Positions 19,383 to 29,845 of a stretch of DNA of 64,000 nucleotides are shown piece after piece (positions within the stretch are counted from its first letter, which is position 1; each line of letters begins with the position of its first letter). The notes under the pieces were generated by a model. It was not told the origin of the DNA and did not search any database. It saw only the letters and a program-made list of their open reading frames with translations. A program made the translations under genes and the position numbers. Source of the DNA: Naumovozyma dairenensis CBS 421 (taxonomy: Eukaryota; Ascomycota; Saccharomycetes; Saccharomycetales; Saccharomycetaceae). The DNA lies in NCBI RefSeq assembly GCF_000227115.2, contig NC_016479.1, positions 1,796,686 through 1,860,685 on the forward strand, given 5' to 3'.

Positions 19383-22300
19383 ATGAGTTCTTTCTGGGCT
19401 AACAACAAAGACTCGATCAAATCAGGGTTAGTATCCGCTGGGAAATACGGTTACCAAGGGACGAAATACGTTGCCAAAACAGGGTATACTGCAGGTAAGA
19501 AACATTACAACGATAGCAAGAGTAAAAGAGGGGGTAAATCATCTTCTGGAAATCGTCATCGTAAACACAAGAAGAAGAAGGATAAAGATGATAGTGACTC
19601 TGATTATTCTGACTATTCGGATAATGAGGATTATAGAGCTCAACCTACTAGTGTGGAAAATTTGAAAGATCCAAGATCTTTTCCCCCTCCTCCCCTGAAA
19701 CCTGGTCAACAGAACTACACTTCTCAATCAATGACAAATATGAGTGGTATTAATGGCTTTCAACCCAATAGTAATATAAATATGGGAAATAATTCAATGA
19801 ATTCCTCATATTCAAACATTAACCCTCAATATAACAACAATGGTCCAGCTATTAGTAACGGCAATAGTTTTTCTAACACTTCTCAAAGTTCGATACCTTC
19901 TCAGTACTCACAACAAACGCAGCCAATGCAACAAGGTATGCAACCACAGGGGCAACAATATTATCAAATGCCAAATCAAAATCAACCAGGTATGCAACAA
20001 CCAGGTCAAATGCAAGGGCTGCTTCAAAATCAACTGCCGCAACCACAATCTCAAAATCCGAATCAACAGACATATCAACAACCTTCTCAGTCCCAGCAAC
20101 AGCAACAAAATCATTTTCAGCAGTATCAGCAACAAAATCAACCACAGTTCCAACAATTACAAGGACAAGAACCGGAGTTAATTCCACAGCAAAATAATTA
20201 TCAACCCCAATTTAATAATCCACAACAAAATTATAATGACGTTCAAAATACAATGATTAATCAACAACCACAACAACAACAACAGCAGGAACCACATCAG
20301 CCATGGCAGTATATCACCAGTGACAATTCCACTGGAGTAGAAAATAATGAATCCCAAGGTCAACTTTCACTACAAGAACAATTGGGACAACAATTGCAAC
20401 AGAAATTACAGCCTACACTGAATACAACAAACCCTACAGCCATGCAATCACAACCAAATGAACAACGTGGAGCAACCGCATTTACTAGGGCATCTATGAG
20501 CCCACCAGGCGTGCCTCAAAGACAACAACAACCAGTTAATCCACAGATGCAACAAATCCAACAAATCCAAACTCAATTTAATCCTACAGATCAACAATTA
20601 CAACAACAGCAACAATTGCAACAGCAACAACCCATTCCTTTCAATTCCAACTTTACCAGGCCAACTTTTCCAACTCCAAATCAAAACAATATGGCATTAC
20701 AAGGAGAGATGCAGAATCCACCATTATTAGCAGCTAGGGGAGAAAACTCACTACCTACATCTCAAAATAGTTCTACTCCACATTTTGAAGTGCATCCTTA
20801 CAATTTGGAGAATCCTGAAGAAAATAATTCTCCAAAGATAACAATACCTCAATTACCATTGTCAGCATTGGCTCCTCCACCGACTCATAGAGATAGGGGC
20901 AACAATCAATCCTCACCTCAACCAAGCTCACCATCATTATCATCATCATCAACAACAACAACAACAACAACAAAGACTTCTTCTCAACCATCAAAACCAC
21001 GTATACCAGTCAGAAAAGTTCCAACAACACCTAACCTTCCTTCTACAGGTGCATCAGCCCCCATCACAATGACAAATAATGTCAAGGAAGAGGGAGACGA
21101 AGAACAAGAACAAGAAGAATCCAGTGATGTCAACAAAAACTCGTCTATATCGGGGATTTATGATGTCACAGTTGATTTACCACCACCACCAAAACCGTTT
21201 AGACATACTGCTCGTAATGCAGAACATAAACCATTGCCAAAAAAATCAATATCATATTTAACACCACATCCGGAACAGAATTTCCCAAATGATGATTCTC
21301 TACCTAAGGAAACACCTCCATTATCATCATCCTCCTTTACTGCTTCTGGAAAATCACTTGCAAGAACAAATACTGAACCAAATTTACCACAGAGAAATTC
21401 ACAACCAGCAACTACCGTCAGTAAAACTCCGGGCAAATCTACATCAGGTGATGAGCCTCCAAAAGCAGCAATTTTAGGTAGTTACAACGTAACTGTTGAC
21501 ATGCCGCCACCACCAAAACCATTCAGGCATGCAGCAGATATTGAAATGATTGAAAGAAAGATGAAATCAAAACCTAATTCCAATTCAAACTCTAGTATAG
21601 GAACTCCAAGAGGACAAATTAACAATACATCAGATTCATCCTTACCTGTTACTAAGAGCTCTCGTGGACCACCGCCAGTCCCAAAGAAAAAAGTGAATAT
21701 AACACTAGATAAAAATGTTACTTCTTCTTCTTCTTCAACTGCTGAAACTGCTAATGACAATCATAAGAATGATGTACCTATTTCAGAATTTGCACCTCCT
21801 CCAAAACCATTCAGACGTGATACTAGTGCAAGTAATAATAACAACTCAAAGGCTAAACATAACAACGTATTATTATCTGGAGACCCTGTAGACCTTCATT
21901 CCGCCATTGTTGATTCTTCTACTGACACTAACTATAGTGTAAACGTACATGATATATCCAATAAAAGGAAAGAAGATCATGAAGCGTTTGTATCGAAGAC
22001 AAAATCAGTACTATCATCATTCCCACCACCTCCAAAACCTCATAGAAGGGAACAAAAAGATATACGAGTTGATGAACAGGATGAGTTTTTTGATGCTGAA
22101 AATGGATATGGTAATGATGGAGATTCAGATCCTGGTCTAACTCCAGCATTACCAACAAGACCTACTACTACTGAGCCTTTTGGAACAGACACGAAACTCT
22201 CGAAGAGGAAGCCACCTCCACCGAGAATTAAGTCTAAACCTAAGAATTTATCTATGAAGAACTATGACAACCCAGAAAATGATAAGAAAATATCAAATGG

Positions 22301-22616
22301 GCCAGGCTTAGGTGATATTAGTGATGAATTAGCCAATTTGAAATTGAGAAAGATACACGACGTTTCTTCTACCACCACTACAAGTCAACCAACGATACAC
22401 CCTCCTGTTCCTAGGAAAAAGGAGCATGTTGCACCTCCTCTACCAAAGAAGAACGGAACTTTAAAGCATGTACCACCACCTGTGCCAAAGAAAAGAATAG
22501 CTTTAAAATCTGAAGAGCGCTTTTCGTCCGGGAAGGATGATGAGGAGGAGGCAAACCCATTTGAGAAGTACTTAAAGGATGCGGTTCCAATGGAGAAAGA
22601 CAGATTACATAAATGA
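19383..22616 (+). CDS. AIM3: Aim3, actin-patch and eisosome-linked SH3-ligand protein
   Basis: Aim3 interacts with Rvs167 and localises to cortical actin patches, where it inhibits barbed-end actin assembly in S. cerevisiae. The 1077-residue protein starts with the conserved block WANNKDSIKSGLVSAGKYGY. A Lys-rich segment follows, then SFPPPPLKPGQ near 105, and a long Gln/Asn/Pro-rich region (about 110-470). Four copies of a Pro-rich SH3-ligand motif follow: LPPPPKPFRH near 600, MPPPPKPFRH near 706, APPPKPFRR near 803 and FPPPPKPHRR near 880. The C-terminus has basic Pro motifs (PPPVPKKR). It is longer than the S. cerevisiae protein (947) because of the Gln-rich part. Synteny (AIM3-CMD1) confirms the call. 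Confidence 0.95.
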   Translation: MSSFWANNKDSIKSGLVSAGKYGYQGTKYVAKTGYTAGKKHYNDSKSKRGGKSSSGNRHRKHKKKKDKDDSDSDYSDYSDNEDYRAQPTSVENLKDPRSFPPPPLKPGQQNYTSQSMTNMSGINGFQPNSNINMGNNSMNSSYSNINPQYNNNGPAISNGNSFSNTSQSSIPSQYSQQTQPMQQGMQPQGQQYYQMPNQNQPGMQQPGQMQGLLQNQLPQPQSQNPNQQTYQQPSQSQQQQQNHFQQYQQQNQPQFQQLQGQEPELIPQQNNYQPQFNNPQQNYNDVQNTMINQQPQQQQQQEPHQPWQYITSDNSTGVENNESQGQLSLQEQLGQQLQQKLQPTLNTTNPTAMQSQPNEQRGATAFTRASMSPPGVPQRQQQPVNPQMQQIQQIQTQFNPTDQQLQQQQQLQQQQPIPFNSNFTRPTFPTPNQNNMALQGEMQNPPLLAARGENSLPTSQNSSTPHFEVHPYNLENPEENNSPKITIPQLPLSALAPPPTHRDRGNNQSSPQPSSPSLSSSSTTTTTTTKTSSQPSKPRIPVRKVPTTPNLPSTGASAPITMTNNVKEEGDEEQEQEESSDVNKNSSISGIYDVTVDLPPPPKPFRHTARNAEHKPLPKKSISYLTPHPEQNFPNDDSLPKETPPLSSSSFTASGKSLARTNTEPNLPQRNSQPATTVSKTPGKSTSGDEPPKAAILGSYNVTVDMPPPPKPFRHAADIEMIERKMKSKPNSNSNSSIGTPRGQINNTSDSSLPVTKSSRGPPPVPKKKVNITLDKNVTSSSSSTAETANDNHKNDVPISEFAPPPKPFRRDTSASNNNNSKAKHNNVLLSGDPVDLHSAIVDSSTDTNYSVNVHDISNKRKEDHEAFVSKTKSVLSSFPPPPKPHRREQKDIRVDEQDEFFDAENGYGNDGDSDPGLTPALPTRPTTTEPFGTDTKLSKRKPPPPRIKSKPKNLSMKNYDNPENDKKISNGPGLGDISDELANLKLRKIHDVSSTTTTSQPTIHPPVPRKKEHVAPPLPKKNGTLKHVPPPVPKKRIALKSEERFSSGKDDEEEANPFEKYLKDAVPMEKDRLHK

Positions 22617-22947
22617 TGTCATCTCGGATATATTGTCACCACAGACCAAATACAAACTTGTATGTATACTTAAAAATATATAGAATAAAAATAGAACAAG
22701 TTTTATAATTGATGAACAATCTTTTGCATTGGTGTTCTTTTATATATTTTTTGGGTTAGTTATATAGTATATGTGTATATTTAATTATTTACTCTTTTCA
22801 TTTGTGTAAAAAAAACCGATTAAGTAATTCGGTCAGCTAAAAATAAGCATAGGTTTCTTTTCATGGTGTATACGAAGATTATTGTTTTTTCTTTTCTTCC
22901 GTTCTTTTCGTTGTTGTTTCTTGCTCTGCTATTTTTCATAAACTTCC
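22617..22947. other. Convergent AIM3/CMD1 3' region
   Basis: A 331-base AT-rich spacer with T-rich tracts near the CMD1 stop; no gene or repeat of note. Confidence 0.55.
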
Positions 22948-23394
22948 TTATTTAGATAATAAGGCAGCGAATTGTTGAATATTAATTTCACCAGAACCAT
23001 CACTAACTTCCCTCAACATTTCATCAACTTCAGCATCAGTCAATTTTTCACCAATAGAAGTCAATACGTGCTTCAATTCTTGAGCAGAAATTAACCCATC
23101 ACCATTCTTATCGAAAACTTTAAATGCTTCCAATAATTCTTGTTCAGAATCATTAGATTTCAATTGTCTTGACATTAAAGCTAAAAATTCACTGAATTCA
23201 ATCTTATGGTTACCATCAACGTCAATCTCATTCATCAAATCAGCAACTTCTGCTTCACTTGGAGATAAACCAAGAGATCTCATCACGGTGGCTAACTCAC
23301 TAGAGGAAATGGATCCATTATTATCCTTGTCGAATAAAGCAAATGCTTCTTTGAATTCAGCTATTTGTTCTTCCGTTAGATTTTGAGAGGACAT
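22948..23394 (-). CDS. CMD1: Calmodulin
   Basis: Essential Ca2+ sensor that binds Nuf2/Spc110, Myo2, calcineurin and CaM kinases. The 148-residue protein has four EF-hands. Loops 1-3 are intact ([12 protein letters not shown] at 22-33, [24 protein letters not shown]). The fourth loop ([12 protein letters not shown]) lacks the first and last acidic ligands and should not bind calcium, as in S. cerevisiae calmodulin. Length is one residue more than in S. cerevisiae. It is divergent from ALG1, with 348 bases between the start codons. Confidence 0.98.
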   Translation of the reverse strand: MSSQNLTEEQIAEFKEAFALFDKDNNGSISSSELATVMRSLGLSPSEAEVADLMNEIDVDGNHKIEFSEFLALMSRQLKSNDSEQELLEAFKVFDKNGDGLISAQELKHVLTSIGEKLTDAEVDEMLREVSDGSGEINIQQFAALLSK

Positions 23395-23742
23395 GCTATA
23401 TTGGTGTGCTTGTTCTGTATTGTTGTATATCTAATGTTCAGAATACAAAGAAGTCTTTTATCCACAACCTTTAATGAAAACTAACCGTAACTTTCTTGTT
23501 TAACTTAAAGATCTCTAAATTGTTCTTGGACCTTCCAAGAATTAAACTTGTCTATTTCTAGAAGTTTTCCAAGAAAGAAAAAAACATCAACACTTGCAGT
23601 ATCCGGGTAAATACATACGTAGTATATTCTACAAGTTGATGATGGGGAAAGAAGATGAATAAGGCGACAATTCTCAAAAGATTAAAAGAAAAATAAGGCT
23701 ATCTTTGAGTATTAACTACTGCTGCTAAGATACCGCTACAAA
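23395..23742. promoter_or_regulatory. Divergent CMD1/ALG1 promoter with Reb1-type site and TTC/GAA elements
   Basis: CGGGTAA at 23604-23610 is a Reb1 recognition sequence, typical of nucleosome-free divergent promoters. A perfect inverted repeat TTCTTGGA/TCCAAGAA lies at 23523-23541 and TTCTAGAA at 23556-23563; these TTC/GAA units resemble gapped heat-shock elements but the spacing is not perfect. Confidence 0.55.
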
Positions 23743-25077
23743 ATGATATCTTTTACACTGTCGAGTTGGTTGATTTGGTTGATTTTATTCTATTTATTGA
23801 CGCCAATATTAGCATATTCCCTGATACCTTACCTTTTCTACGGTACCAAATCTACCAAGAAGAGAATTATCATTTATGTCCTAGGTGATTTGGGACATTC
23901 TCCAAGAATTTGTTATCACGCTTTAAGTTTTGCTGAATTGGGCTGGGATGTTGAATTATGTGGATACGTGGAAAGTTCATTGCCTTCCTCCATCGTGGAT
24001 GCATCGAACATTACAATTCATCCAATTACGAAACGTAATGGGATGATTATGAAAGTACTTGGGCAAGTATGGACCATTGCACAACAATTTTGGGAATTGA
24101 GAGGTAGCGATTATATATTAGTCCAAAATCCTCCAAGTATCCCTATATTACCCCTAGCAGTCATATATAGTACGTGCACTCGTTGTAAATTGATTATTGA
24201 TTGGCATAATTTGGCTTATTCGATTTTGCAATTGAAATTTAATGGAAATTTTTATCACCCTCTGGTGCTAGTTTCCTTCATGGTAGAATGGTTCTTTAGT
24301 AAATTTGCTGACTATAATTTGACTGTGACCGAGGCAATGAGGGAATATTTAATCAAAAACTTTAATTTGAACCCTAAAAAGTGCGTTGTATTATATGATA
24401 GACCTGCTTCGCAATTCAATCCATTACAAGACGATGAAGTTTCTTCAAGATCAGAATTATTAAAATCAGAGCCCTTTATTAAAGATTTAATTCCAGCTGA
24501 TTTTGATTTAAGTAAAGGCGACAAAATACTTGTTACATCGACATCATTTACACCAGATGAAGATATTGGTATCTTGTTAGGAGCCTTGAAGATTTACGAA
24601 AGTTCGTATGAAAAATTTGATAGAAATTTACCCAAGATTTTATGTTTTATTACTGGTAAGGGACCTTTGAAGGAGAAATATAACGCACAAGTGAAAGAGC
24701 AAAAATGGAACCGTTGTCACGTGGAATTTGTATGGTTAAGTTCTGAAGATTATCCAAAACTATTACAATTATGCGATTATGGTGTCTCGTTACATACATC
24801 AAGTTCAGGATTAGATTTACCAATGAAAATATTAGATATGTTTGGTTCAGGATTACCAGTTATTGCAATGAATTATCCTGTATTGGATGAATTAGTAACC
24901 CATGATGTTAATGGGCTGAAGTTTTCGGACAGACGAGAAATGCATGAGTCATTGATCTTTGCCATGAAAGATGCTGAATTATATAAACGTTTAAGGCAAG
25001 CAGCTTTATTAGAATCGAAAAATAGATGGAACGATAGCTGGGAACCATCCATGAAAGAATTGGGAATAATACGTTGA
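23743..25077 (+). CDS. ALG1: Alg1, beta-1,4-mannosyltransferase of N-glycan precursor synthesis
   Basis: Alg1 adds the first mannose from GDP-mannose to dolichol-PP-chitobiose on the cytosolic face of the ER. The 444-residue protein (449 in S. cerevisiae) begins with an N-terminal membrane anchor (residues 3-30, LSSWLIWLILFYLLTPILA). A GT33/GT-B fold follows: IIIYVLGDLGHSPRICYHAL, then VQNPPSIPILPLAV, LIIDWHNLAYS, and the C-terminal donor site HTSSSGLDLPMKILDMFG with the conserved glutamate-equivalent region. The gene follows CMD1 as in S. cerevisiae. Confidence 0.96.
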   Translation: MISFTLSSWLIWLILFYLLTPILAYSLIPYLFYGTKSTKKRIIIYVLGDLGHSPRICYHALSFAELGWDVELCGYVESSLPSSIVDASNITIHPITKRNGMIMKVLGQVWTIAQQFWELRGSDYILVQNPPSIPILPLAVIYSTCTRCKLIIDWHNLAYSILQLKFNGNFYHPLVLVSFMVEWFFSKFADYNLTVTEAMREYLIKNFNLNPKKCVVLYDRPASQFNPLQDDEVSSRSELLKSEPFIKDLIPADFDLSKGDKILVTSTSFTPDEDIGILLGALKIYESSYEKFDRNLPKILCFITGKGPLKEKYNAQVKEQKWNRCHVEFVWLSSEDYPKLLQLCDYGVSLHTSSSGLDLPMKILDMFGSGLPVIAMNYPVLDELVTHDVNGLKFSDRREMHESLIFAMKDAELYKRLRQAALLESKNRWNDSWEPSMKELGIIR

Positions 25078-25255
25078 ATACACATATTTTCGCTACTCTC
25101 TGGGATACACTGAATTACAGAGCTTCTTATTTTATATTCTTTTTTACATACTAAACTTATGATGTAACGCTGCAGATCTATAAAATATAATCGAAATTGT
25201 GAAGATTTTGGTTTTATTGAATATCTGTAGATTATAAGTAAAGGACATATATATC

Positions 25256-26140
25256 TTATCTCAATTCCTTGGTGACCCAAGTTGGTAGAACGAATGAAGC
25301 TTCATGGATTCTCTTGTTATAGTATCTGTATAATTTTTCTTCATCTTCATCAGAGATTTCACGCAATGGTTTCTTAACATTACAGTCTTTGTCCTTAGAA
25401 CAAACCATAAACCCAATAGAACCAGATGGATAAGTTGGGATAGTAGTGTAAGCATATTCAGCAACTGGGAAAACTTCAGAACAAGCTTTTTTCAAGTCCT
25501 TAATGACAGGTAAATGGATCCACATATTTTCAGCTTGGGTAGTAATGACACCCTTTTCAGTCAAAGCACCATTCAACAATTCGAAATATGATTTTTGGAA
25601 TAAAGTTTCAGCTGGGCCTTCTGGATCAGATGAATCAGTGATGATAACATCAAAAGTGTTTTGATAATCTCTTAAGAATTGGAATCCATCACCGATGTGA
25701 GTCTTAACCTTTGGATGAGAATAGGATTTGGCCATTTCTGGTAGATACTCTTTAGATAATCTAATGACAGCTTCATCAATATCACATAAGACTGCTTCTT
25801 CGACAGATTCATGTTTGACGACTTCTCTTAGGACACCACCATCACCACCACCAATGACAAGAACTTTCTTTGGATTTGGATGAGAGTTCATAGCCAAATG
25901 AGTAATCATTTCTTGATAAGAGAATTCATCACGTTCGGTAGCTTGGATAACGTTATCTAAGACTAAAACGTTACCATAAGTGGTAGATTTGAAGATTAAG
26001 ACATCTTGATATTTAGATTTTTCGTGATGTAAGACTTTTTCGACCTTTAAAGTCATTGCTTGACCTGGCCACATGGTGTCAGAAATTTCTCTGAACCAGC
26101 CATCAACGATTGTTGGGTGCGTAATTTCTTGAGAAGCCAT
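25256..26140 (-). CDS. SPE3: Spermidine synthase
   Basis: Spe3 transfers an aminopropyl group from decarboxylated S-adenosylmethionine to putrescine, making spermidine. The start is the ATG at 26140 ([18 protein letters not shown]); an upstream frame to 26176 opens only with TTG. The 294 residues match the family length (293 in S. cerevisiae). Key motifs are the SAM-type binding loop GGGDGG at 97-102, the acidic residues in LCDIDEAVI, and the gate loop [14 protein letters not shown] near 165-180. The ortholog in S. cerevisiae is YPR069C on chromosome XVI; here it is convergent with ALG1, 178 bases apart, showing the interleaved ancestral order. Confidence 0.97.
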   Translation of the reverse strand: MASQEITHPTIVDGWFREISDTMWPGQAMTLKVEKVLHHEKSKYQDVLIFKSTTYGNVLVLDNVIQATERDEFSYQEMITHLAMNSHPNPKKVLVIGGGDGGVLREVVKHESVEEAVLCDIDEAVIRLSKEYLPEMAKSYSHPKVKTHIGDGFQFLRDYQNTFDVIITDSSDPEGPAETLFQKSYFELLNGALTEKGVITTQAENMWIHLPVIKDLKKACSEVFPVAEYAYTTIPTYPSGSIGFMVCSKDKDCNVKKPLREISDEDEEKLYRYYNKRIHEASFVLPTWVTKELR

Positions 26141-26730
26141 TGTGTTTTCGTTAGAATGGTATGATGATAATTTCAATATCTTTATTGGGTAGATGACAAT
26201 TCAACCGCTTGTTAAAAGTATCCAATGACCCTTATCAATTGGAAGAATTGTCATTCTTTGAAATTCTTTAATATCACTAAAAAAAATTTTTTTTTTTCAT
26301 TGCGGCTTTACAAACATTATGAACATGACGATGTGACACCAAGAATTGTGTCACATTCCTCGAGAAAGTTTAAGTTGAATGTAATGATAGAACATAAGAT
26401 AGTTTAGATATATAGAGTATTAAATATGCATAAATTGATAATTTTAGATAGAGCGAGAGCTATATTGGCTTTTTGGTTTTCAACTGACGTTTTTTGTCTT
26501 TATGGTATAAAATTGTCCAGTCCACCATGTTTTCTGTATATAAGGTATAGCCACTCCAAGAAATATCCCTGAGACAGCGCAATATATAACAAATTACAAT
26601 ATACTAAAAAAGACGGATAATAATATTAAATAAAGCACATTATACTTTTCCTACAAAAAAATATAATTCTATAAAAAGTCTGTAAGAATGTATTAAAAAT
26701 TTCGTAAAAGAGAAAGTATATTTAATTTCT
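26141..26730. promoter_or_regulatory. SPE3 promoter / OYE 3' region
   Basis: This 590-base spacer has an A/T homopolymer block at about 26280-26298 about 140 bases upstream of the SPE3 ATG. No gene is visible. Confidence 0.5.
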
Positions 26731-27209
<479 letters not shown>

Positions 27210-27229
27210 NNNNNNNNNNNNNNNNNNNN
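27210..27229. other. Assembly gap (20 N)
   Basis: A run of undetermined bases separates the OYE fragment from a gag fragment. Both flanking genes are cut by it, so the true distance is unknown and probably larger than 20 bases. Confidence 0.98.
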
Positions 27230-27485
27230 ATCGTCGAACGATTTCAACTCGACCTTGTGTCTTTAGAACAGCTCTAATGCACCTTCAATCAAGGTACGAC
27301 GGGCAAGGTCTAGCATGGCGGCATCGTCCAAGCCCTTTTGGATCAATATCCATGGCTGCATTCCTGAGTCTTGCGACCTATTCAGCCCAACCCTTTTCCG
27401 GGTCATAAAAGTTCTTTCCATCGAACCTCGCAACGGTACTAGCGGCGCTGCCACATGTAAGATAATAGGAACTTCTTCTAGTCAT
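27230..27485 (-). mobile_element. Ty3/gypsy-like gag 5' fragment (copy 1)
   Basis: On the minus strand this segment is almost identical to 41101-41350 (I count three base differences in about 255). It includes the end-of-LTR-like TTCCTATTATCTTACA, the tRNA-iMet-type primer site TGGCAGCGCCGCT and the first gag codons, then is cut by the gap. Sequence upstream of TTCCTATTATC does not match copy 2. One difference (GTTCTAAAG for GTTCTTAAG) creates a stop in the gag frame. It sits about 115 bases past the YSA1 stop. Confidence 0.85.
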
Positions 27486-27599
27486 TTTTTTCTCTAAATT
27501 TTCCTATAATCGATCCAGGAAGATATATAATGTATCATTGATGTTGCTAATATCATATACTTTTATTTATTAAATTTGTATAATCTACTTATCATCTAA

Positions 27600-28343
27600 T
27601 CATTGCTCATTAATATTATATTGTTTGGCCATAAGAATACCTTGAGCGACATTTTGCACTCTTGCATCTAATTTATAACCTTTCTTCTCTAATTCGATCA
27701 ATTCCTCTGCAAATTTCTTTAATGGGACACTGAAACATTCAATGAATTCATTTTCTTCCAGTTCGGTTTGAGGATTCTTGTTTTCTGGTAATGACATATC
27801 AATTTCTATAGTGACTAATACTAGATTAGTATTAGTGAAACCTGGATCATTGAAAGCAGTTGGACTAATATGAATAATCTTCCCAACAAACCCAGTTTCT
27901 TCTTTCAATTCTCTTATAGCAGCAGTTGCGACATCTTCACCTTTATCAATTAACCCAGCAGGCATTTCAATACAAACACCTTTAACAGGTGGTCTATATT
28001 GTTTTTGTAACAAGATTTCATCGGGTCTCCCATCATCATATTTCAAAATGGCTAATACACCAATCCCATCAATTTCACCGTCATGTCTTGTTAAACGAAC
28101 AGCACTATCCCATTCTCTCTCATTACCATTTGGGTCAGTATATTTAATCTTTTCTAAGCCAATCCATTTACAATCTTTGGTATTAGATACTGGTTTGGCC
28201 TCTATGATCTTGGCGTCTTCTGGTTTCCCTTTACTGATTGTTGGACTCATTCTTCTTTTAAAATATGTTCTCGATGATATTGATAGTGATAATGACAATC
28301 TTTTTTGTAGGGTTATTTTAGATAACGAAGTCAAAGTTGACAT
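27600..28343 (-). CDS. YSA1: Ysa1, ADP-ribose (Nudix) pyrophosphatase
   Basis: Ysa1 hydrolyses ADP-ribose and O-acetyl-ADP-ribose to AMP and ribose 5-phosphate. The 247-residue protein contains the Nudix box G-x5-E-x7-REL-x-EE-x-G at about 129-151 (GLIDKGEDVATAAIRELKEE), after IGVLAILKYDDGRPDEILLQ and before the conserved AFNDPGFTNTN. The end (LDARVQNVAQGILMAKQY) matches the family. S. cerevisiae Ysa1 starts at the equivalent of SKGKPEDAK; here about 31 extra residues rich in Ser, Leu and Arg precede a second in-frame ATG (M32), a possible mitochondrial presequence. It is divergent from SUS1, as in S. cerevisiae. Confidence 0.95.
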   Translation of the reverse strand: MSTLTSLSKITLQKRLSLSLSISSRTYFKRRMSPTISKGKPEDAKIIEAKPVSNTKDCKWIGLEKIKYTDPNGNEREWDSAVRLTRHDGEIDGIGVLAILKYDDGRPDEILLQKQYRPPVKGVCIEMPAGLIDKGEDVATAAIRELKEETGFVGKIIHISPTAFNDPGFTNTNLVLVTIEIDMSLPENKNPQTELEENEFIECFSVPLKKFAEELIELEKKGYKLDARVQNVAQGILMAKQYNINEQ

Positions 28344-28638
28344 AAAAATGAATAATAACTCAATAGATTAATATTTAGTAACTATGGAGGGTTATAAATC
28401 CAATCTATTTACTGTTGTAATCCCCTTGGTTGATCATTACTTTTCTGTCTTTTAAATTTTCTCCGTAATGGCATTACGTTTTATTTACGTACGTAGTGAA
28501 ACACTCGTGAAGTGGAAAATAAAATTGGATATAGAATGTACGAGATTGGGAGACAACAAAAGGGCAACGACCAAATCAGACAGTTATTTGTTCGACCGCT
28601 GATATCATAGAGTGTGAAAGAAAGTACGAAAGGAAAAA
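28344..28638. promoter_or_regulatory. Divergent YSA1/SUS1 promoter
   Basis: A 295-base interval shared by two divergent genes. It contains the repeated ACGTACGTA-like sequence near 28487-28496. No further element was recognised. Confidence 0.45.
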
Positions 28639-29115
28639 ATGACAGATTCCGCTTCCATTAAGGCTCAAATTCAGAGGTACCTAGTGGAGACAGGTAACTA
28701 TAAAAAGTACGTATAATTCTGTTACTACTGTCATATATTACAAACTGCTATATTATACTAACAACAACTTACTTTACCACTCTTACAATATGATAGAATT
28801 TCCCAAAAACTGTCTGAAAACTTGCTGCAAGAAGGTTGGATAGATAGAGTGAAAAGAATGACGAAAGAAGAAATTGAAAAAACCAATGGGACCTTGAATT
28901 ATAACGAACTTTTAACAAAGATTGAAGGAGAGGCCTTAAGTATGTACTAACGAGTTTTGATTACTACTCGGAGAATTGGGTTTTACTTATTAGTAGTTAT
29001 TGGTTTACTAACACGGATTCTTTTTATTATTGTAGATTTAGTGTCAAGTTCAACGAAAGAGGAGGCATTACAACAAATCAGAACTTTCCTAAGTGAAATT
29101 GTTGAGACAGAGTAA
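28639..29115 (+). CDS. SUS1: Sus1, SAGA DUB / TREX-2 subunit, three exons
   Basis: Sus1 (ENY2 family) is shared by the SAGA deubiquitinase module and the TREX-2 mRNA export complex. No single ORF covers it; I assembled exons 28639-28706, 28797-28939 and 29036-29115, giving 96 residues, exactly the S. cerevisiae length. Recognisable parts are QIQRYLVETGNYKK (exon 1), ISQKLSENLLQEGWIDRVK (exon 2) and EEALQQIRTFLSEIVE (exon 3). Both intron positions match the two-intron SUS1 of S. cerevisiae, where retention of the introns is regulated. The gene lies between YSA1 and RAD16; CYC8, which follows in S. cerevisiae, is absent. Confidence 0.92.
28707..28796 (+). other. SUS1 intron 1 (90 nt)
   Basis: The donor is GTACGT, a minor variant of the yeast GTATGT. 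The branch site TACTAAC is at 28756-28762 and the acceptor is TAG at 28794-28796. Splicing joins a lysine codon across the junction and restores the conserved NYKKISQKL. Confidence 0.88.
28940..29035 (+). other. SUS1 intron 2 (96 nt)
   Basis: The donor is GTATGT at 28940-28945, the branch site TACTAAC at 29006-29012 and the acceptor TAG at 29033-29035. A second perfect TACTAAC overlaps the donor (28944-28950). Confidence 0.9.
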
Positions 29116-29845
29116 AATGAGAAACAAGAAGGGTTCATTGCGGGCCGATTGATAGATGGATGATTACAGGCACTTTCTTACCGTATATGGAAAAAATATG
29201 AGCAATATCTGAATAAAGGACCATCGTTTCTTTGTCCAATAAACGGAATTAATTTTTACCACAAAAAAATTCTCATAGACCACATAATGCTTTGGGGTCG
29301 ATATACAGTCGACAACTCTTTTTTTTTCAATTTCTCCTCCAAGACGCTAATATCCCCATAAGAATCTACATAACTGTAGATTGAATTGAAAATTGTACAT
29401 ACAGAATGCTATTATACCATAAATAATTATGAATGTTGAAGCTATTGCCCGACGAGCATACGTAAAGTCTTATACCAAGTGTATAATAAATAATTGTCTA
29501 TAGTAAAATAGTAAAATAGTAAACTTCACACAAAAAAAAGGTGTCAGACACCGCGGCGCTTCTTTTCTTTTTCTTGCCTACAAAAGAACAATTGAAAAAA
29601 AAAAAAAACTTAAAAATGTACGTACGTCTATAGAAAGGATCTGATGCGATGCCTTAACAAAATGCCAAGGGTTGATGAGCTTGTTAGTTAGATATCTGTA
29701 TTCTAAGTGAATAACTTTTACACTGTAAAATCTGGCTGCTACTTAAAGGTGGACTTACTGAAAGTCAAACGATACAGTCAGGTGACGACGACGACGACAA
29801 CGACGACGACAACGACAACGACAGCAAGCATACATTATTAGAGAG
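29116..29845. promoter_or_regulatory. SUS1-RAD16 intergenic region
   Basis: This 730-base region should hold CYC8 if S. cerevisiae order were complete, but no trace of it is seen. It contains a palindrome GGTGTCAGACACC at 29540-29552 followed by a GC-rich GCGGCGC, and a GAC/AAC triplet array at 29784-29823 directly in the RAD16 leader. Confidence 0.5.
29784..29823 (+). repeat. GAC/AAC trinucleotide array in the RAD16 leader
   Basis: About 13 GAC or AAC triplets run in tandem and end 22 bases before the RAD16 ATG. The stretch is probably transcribed as an unstructured 5' leader. Confidence 0.8.
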
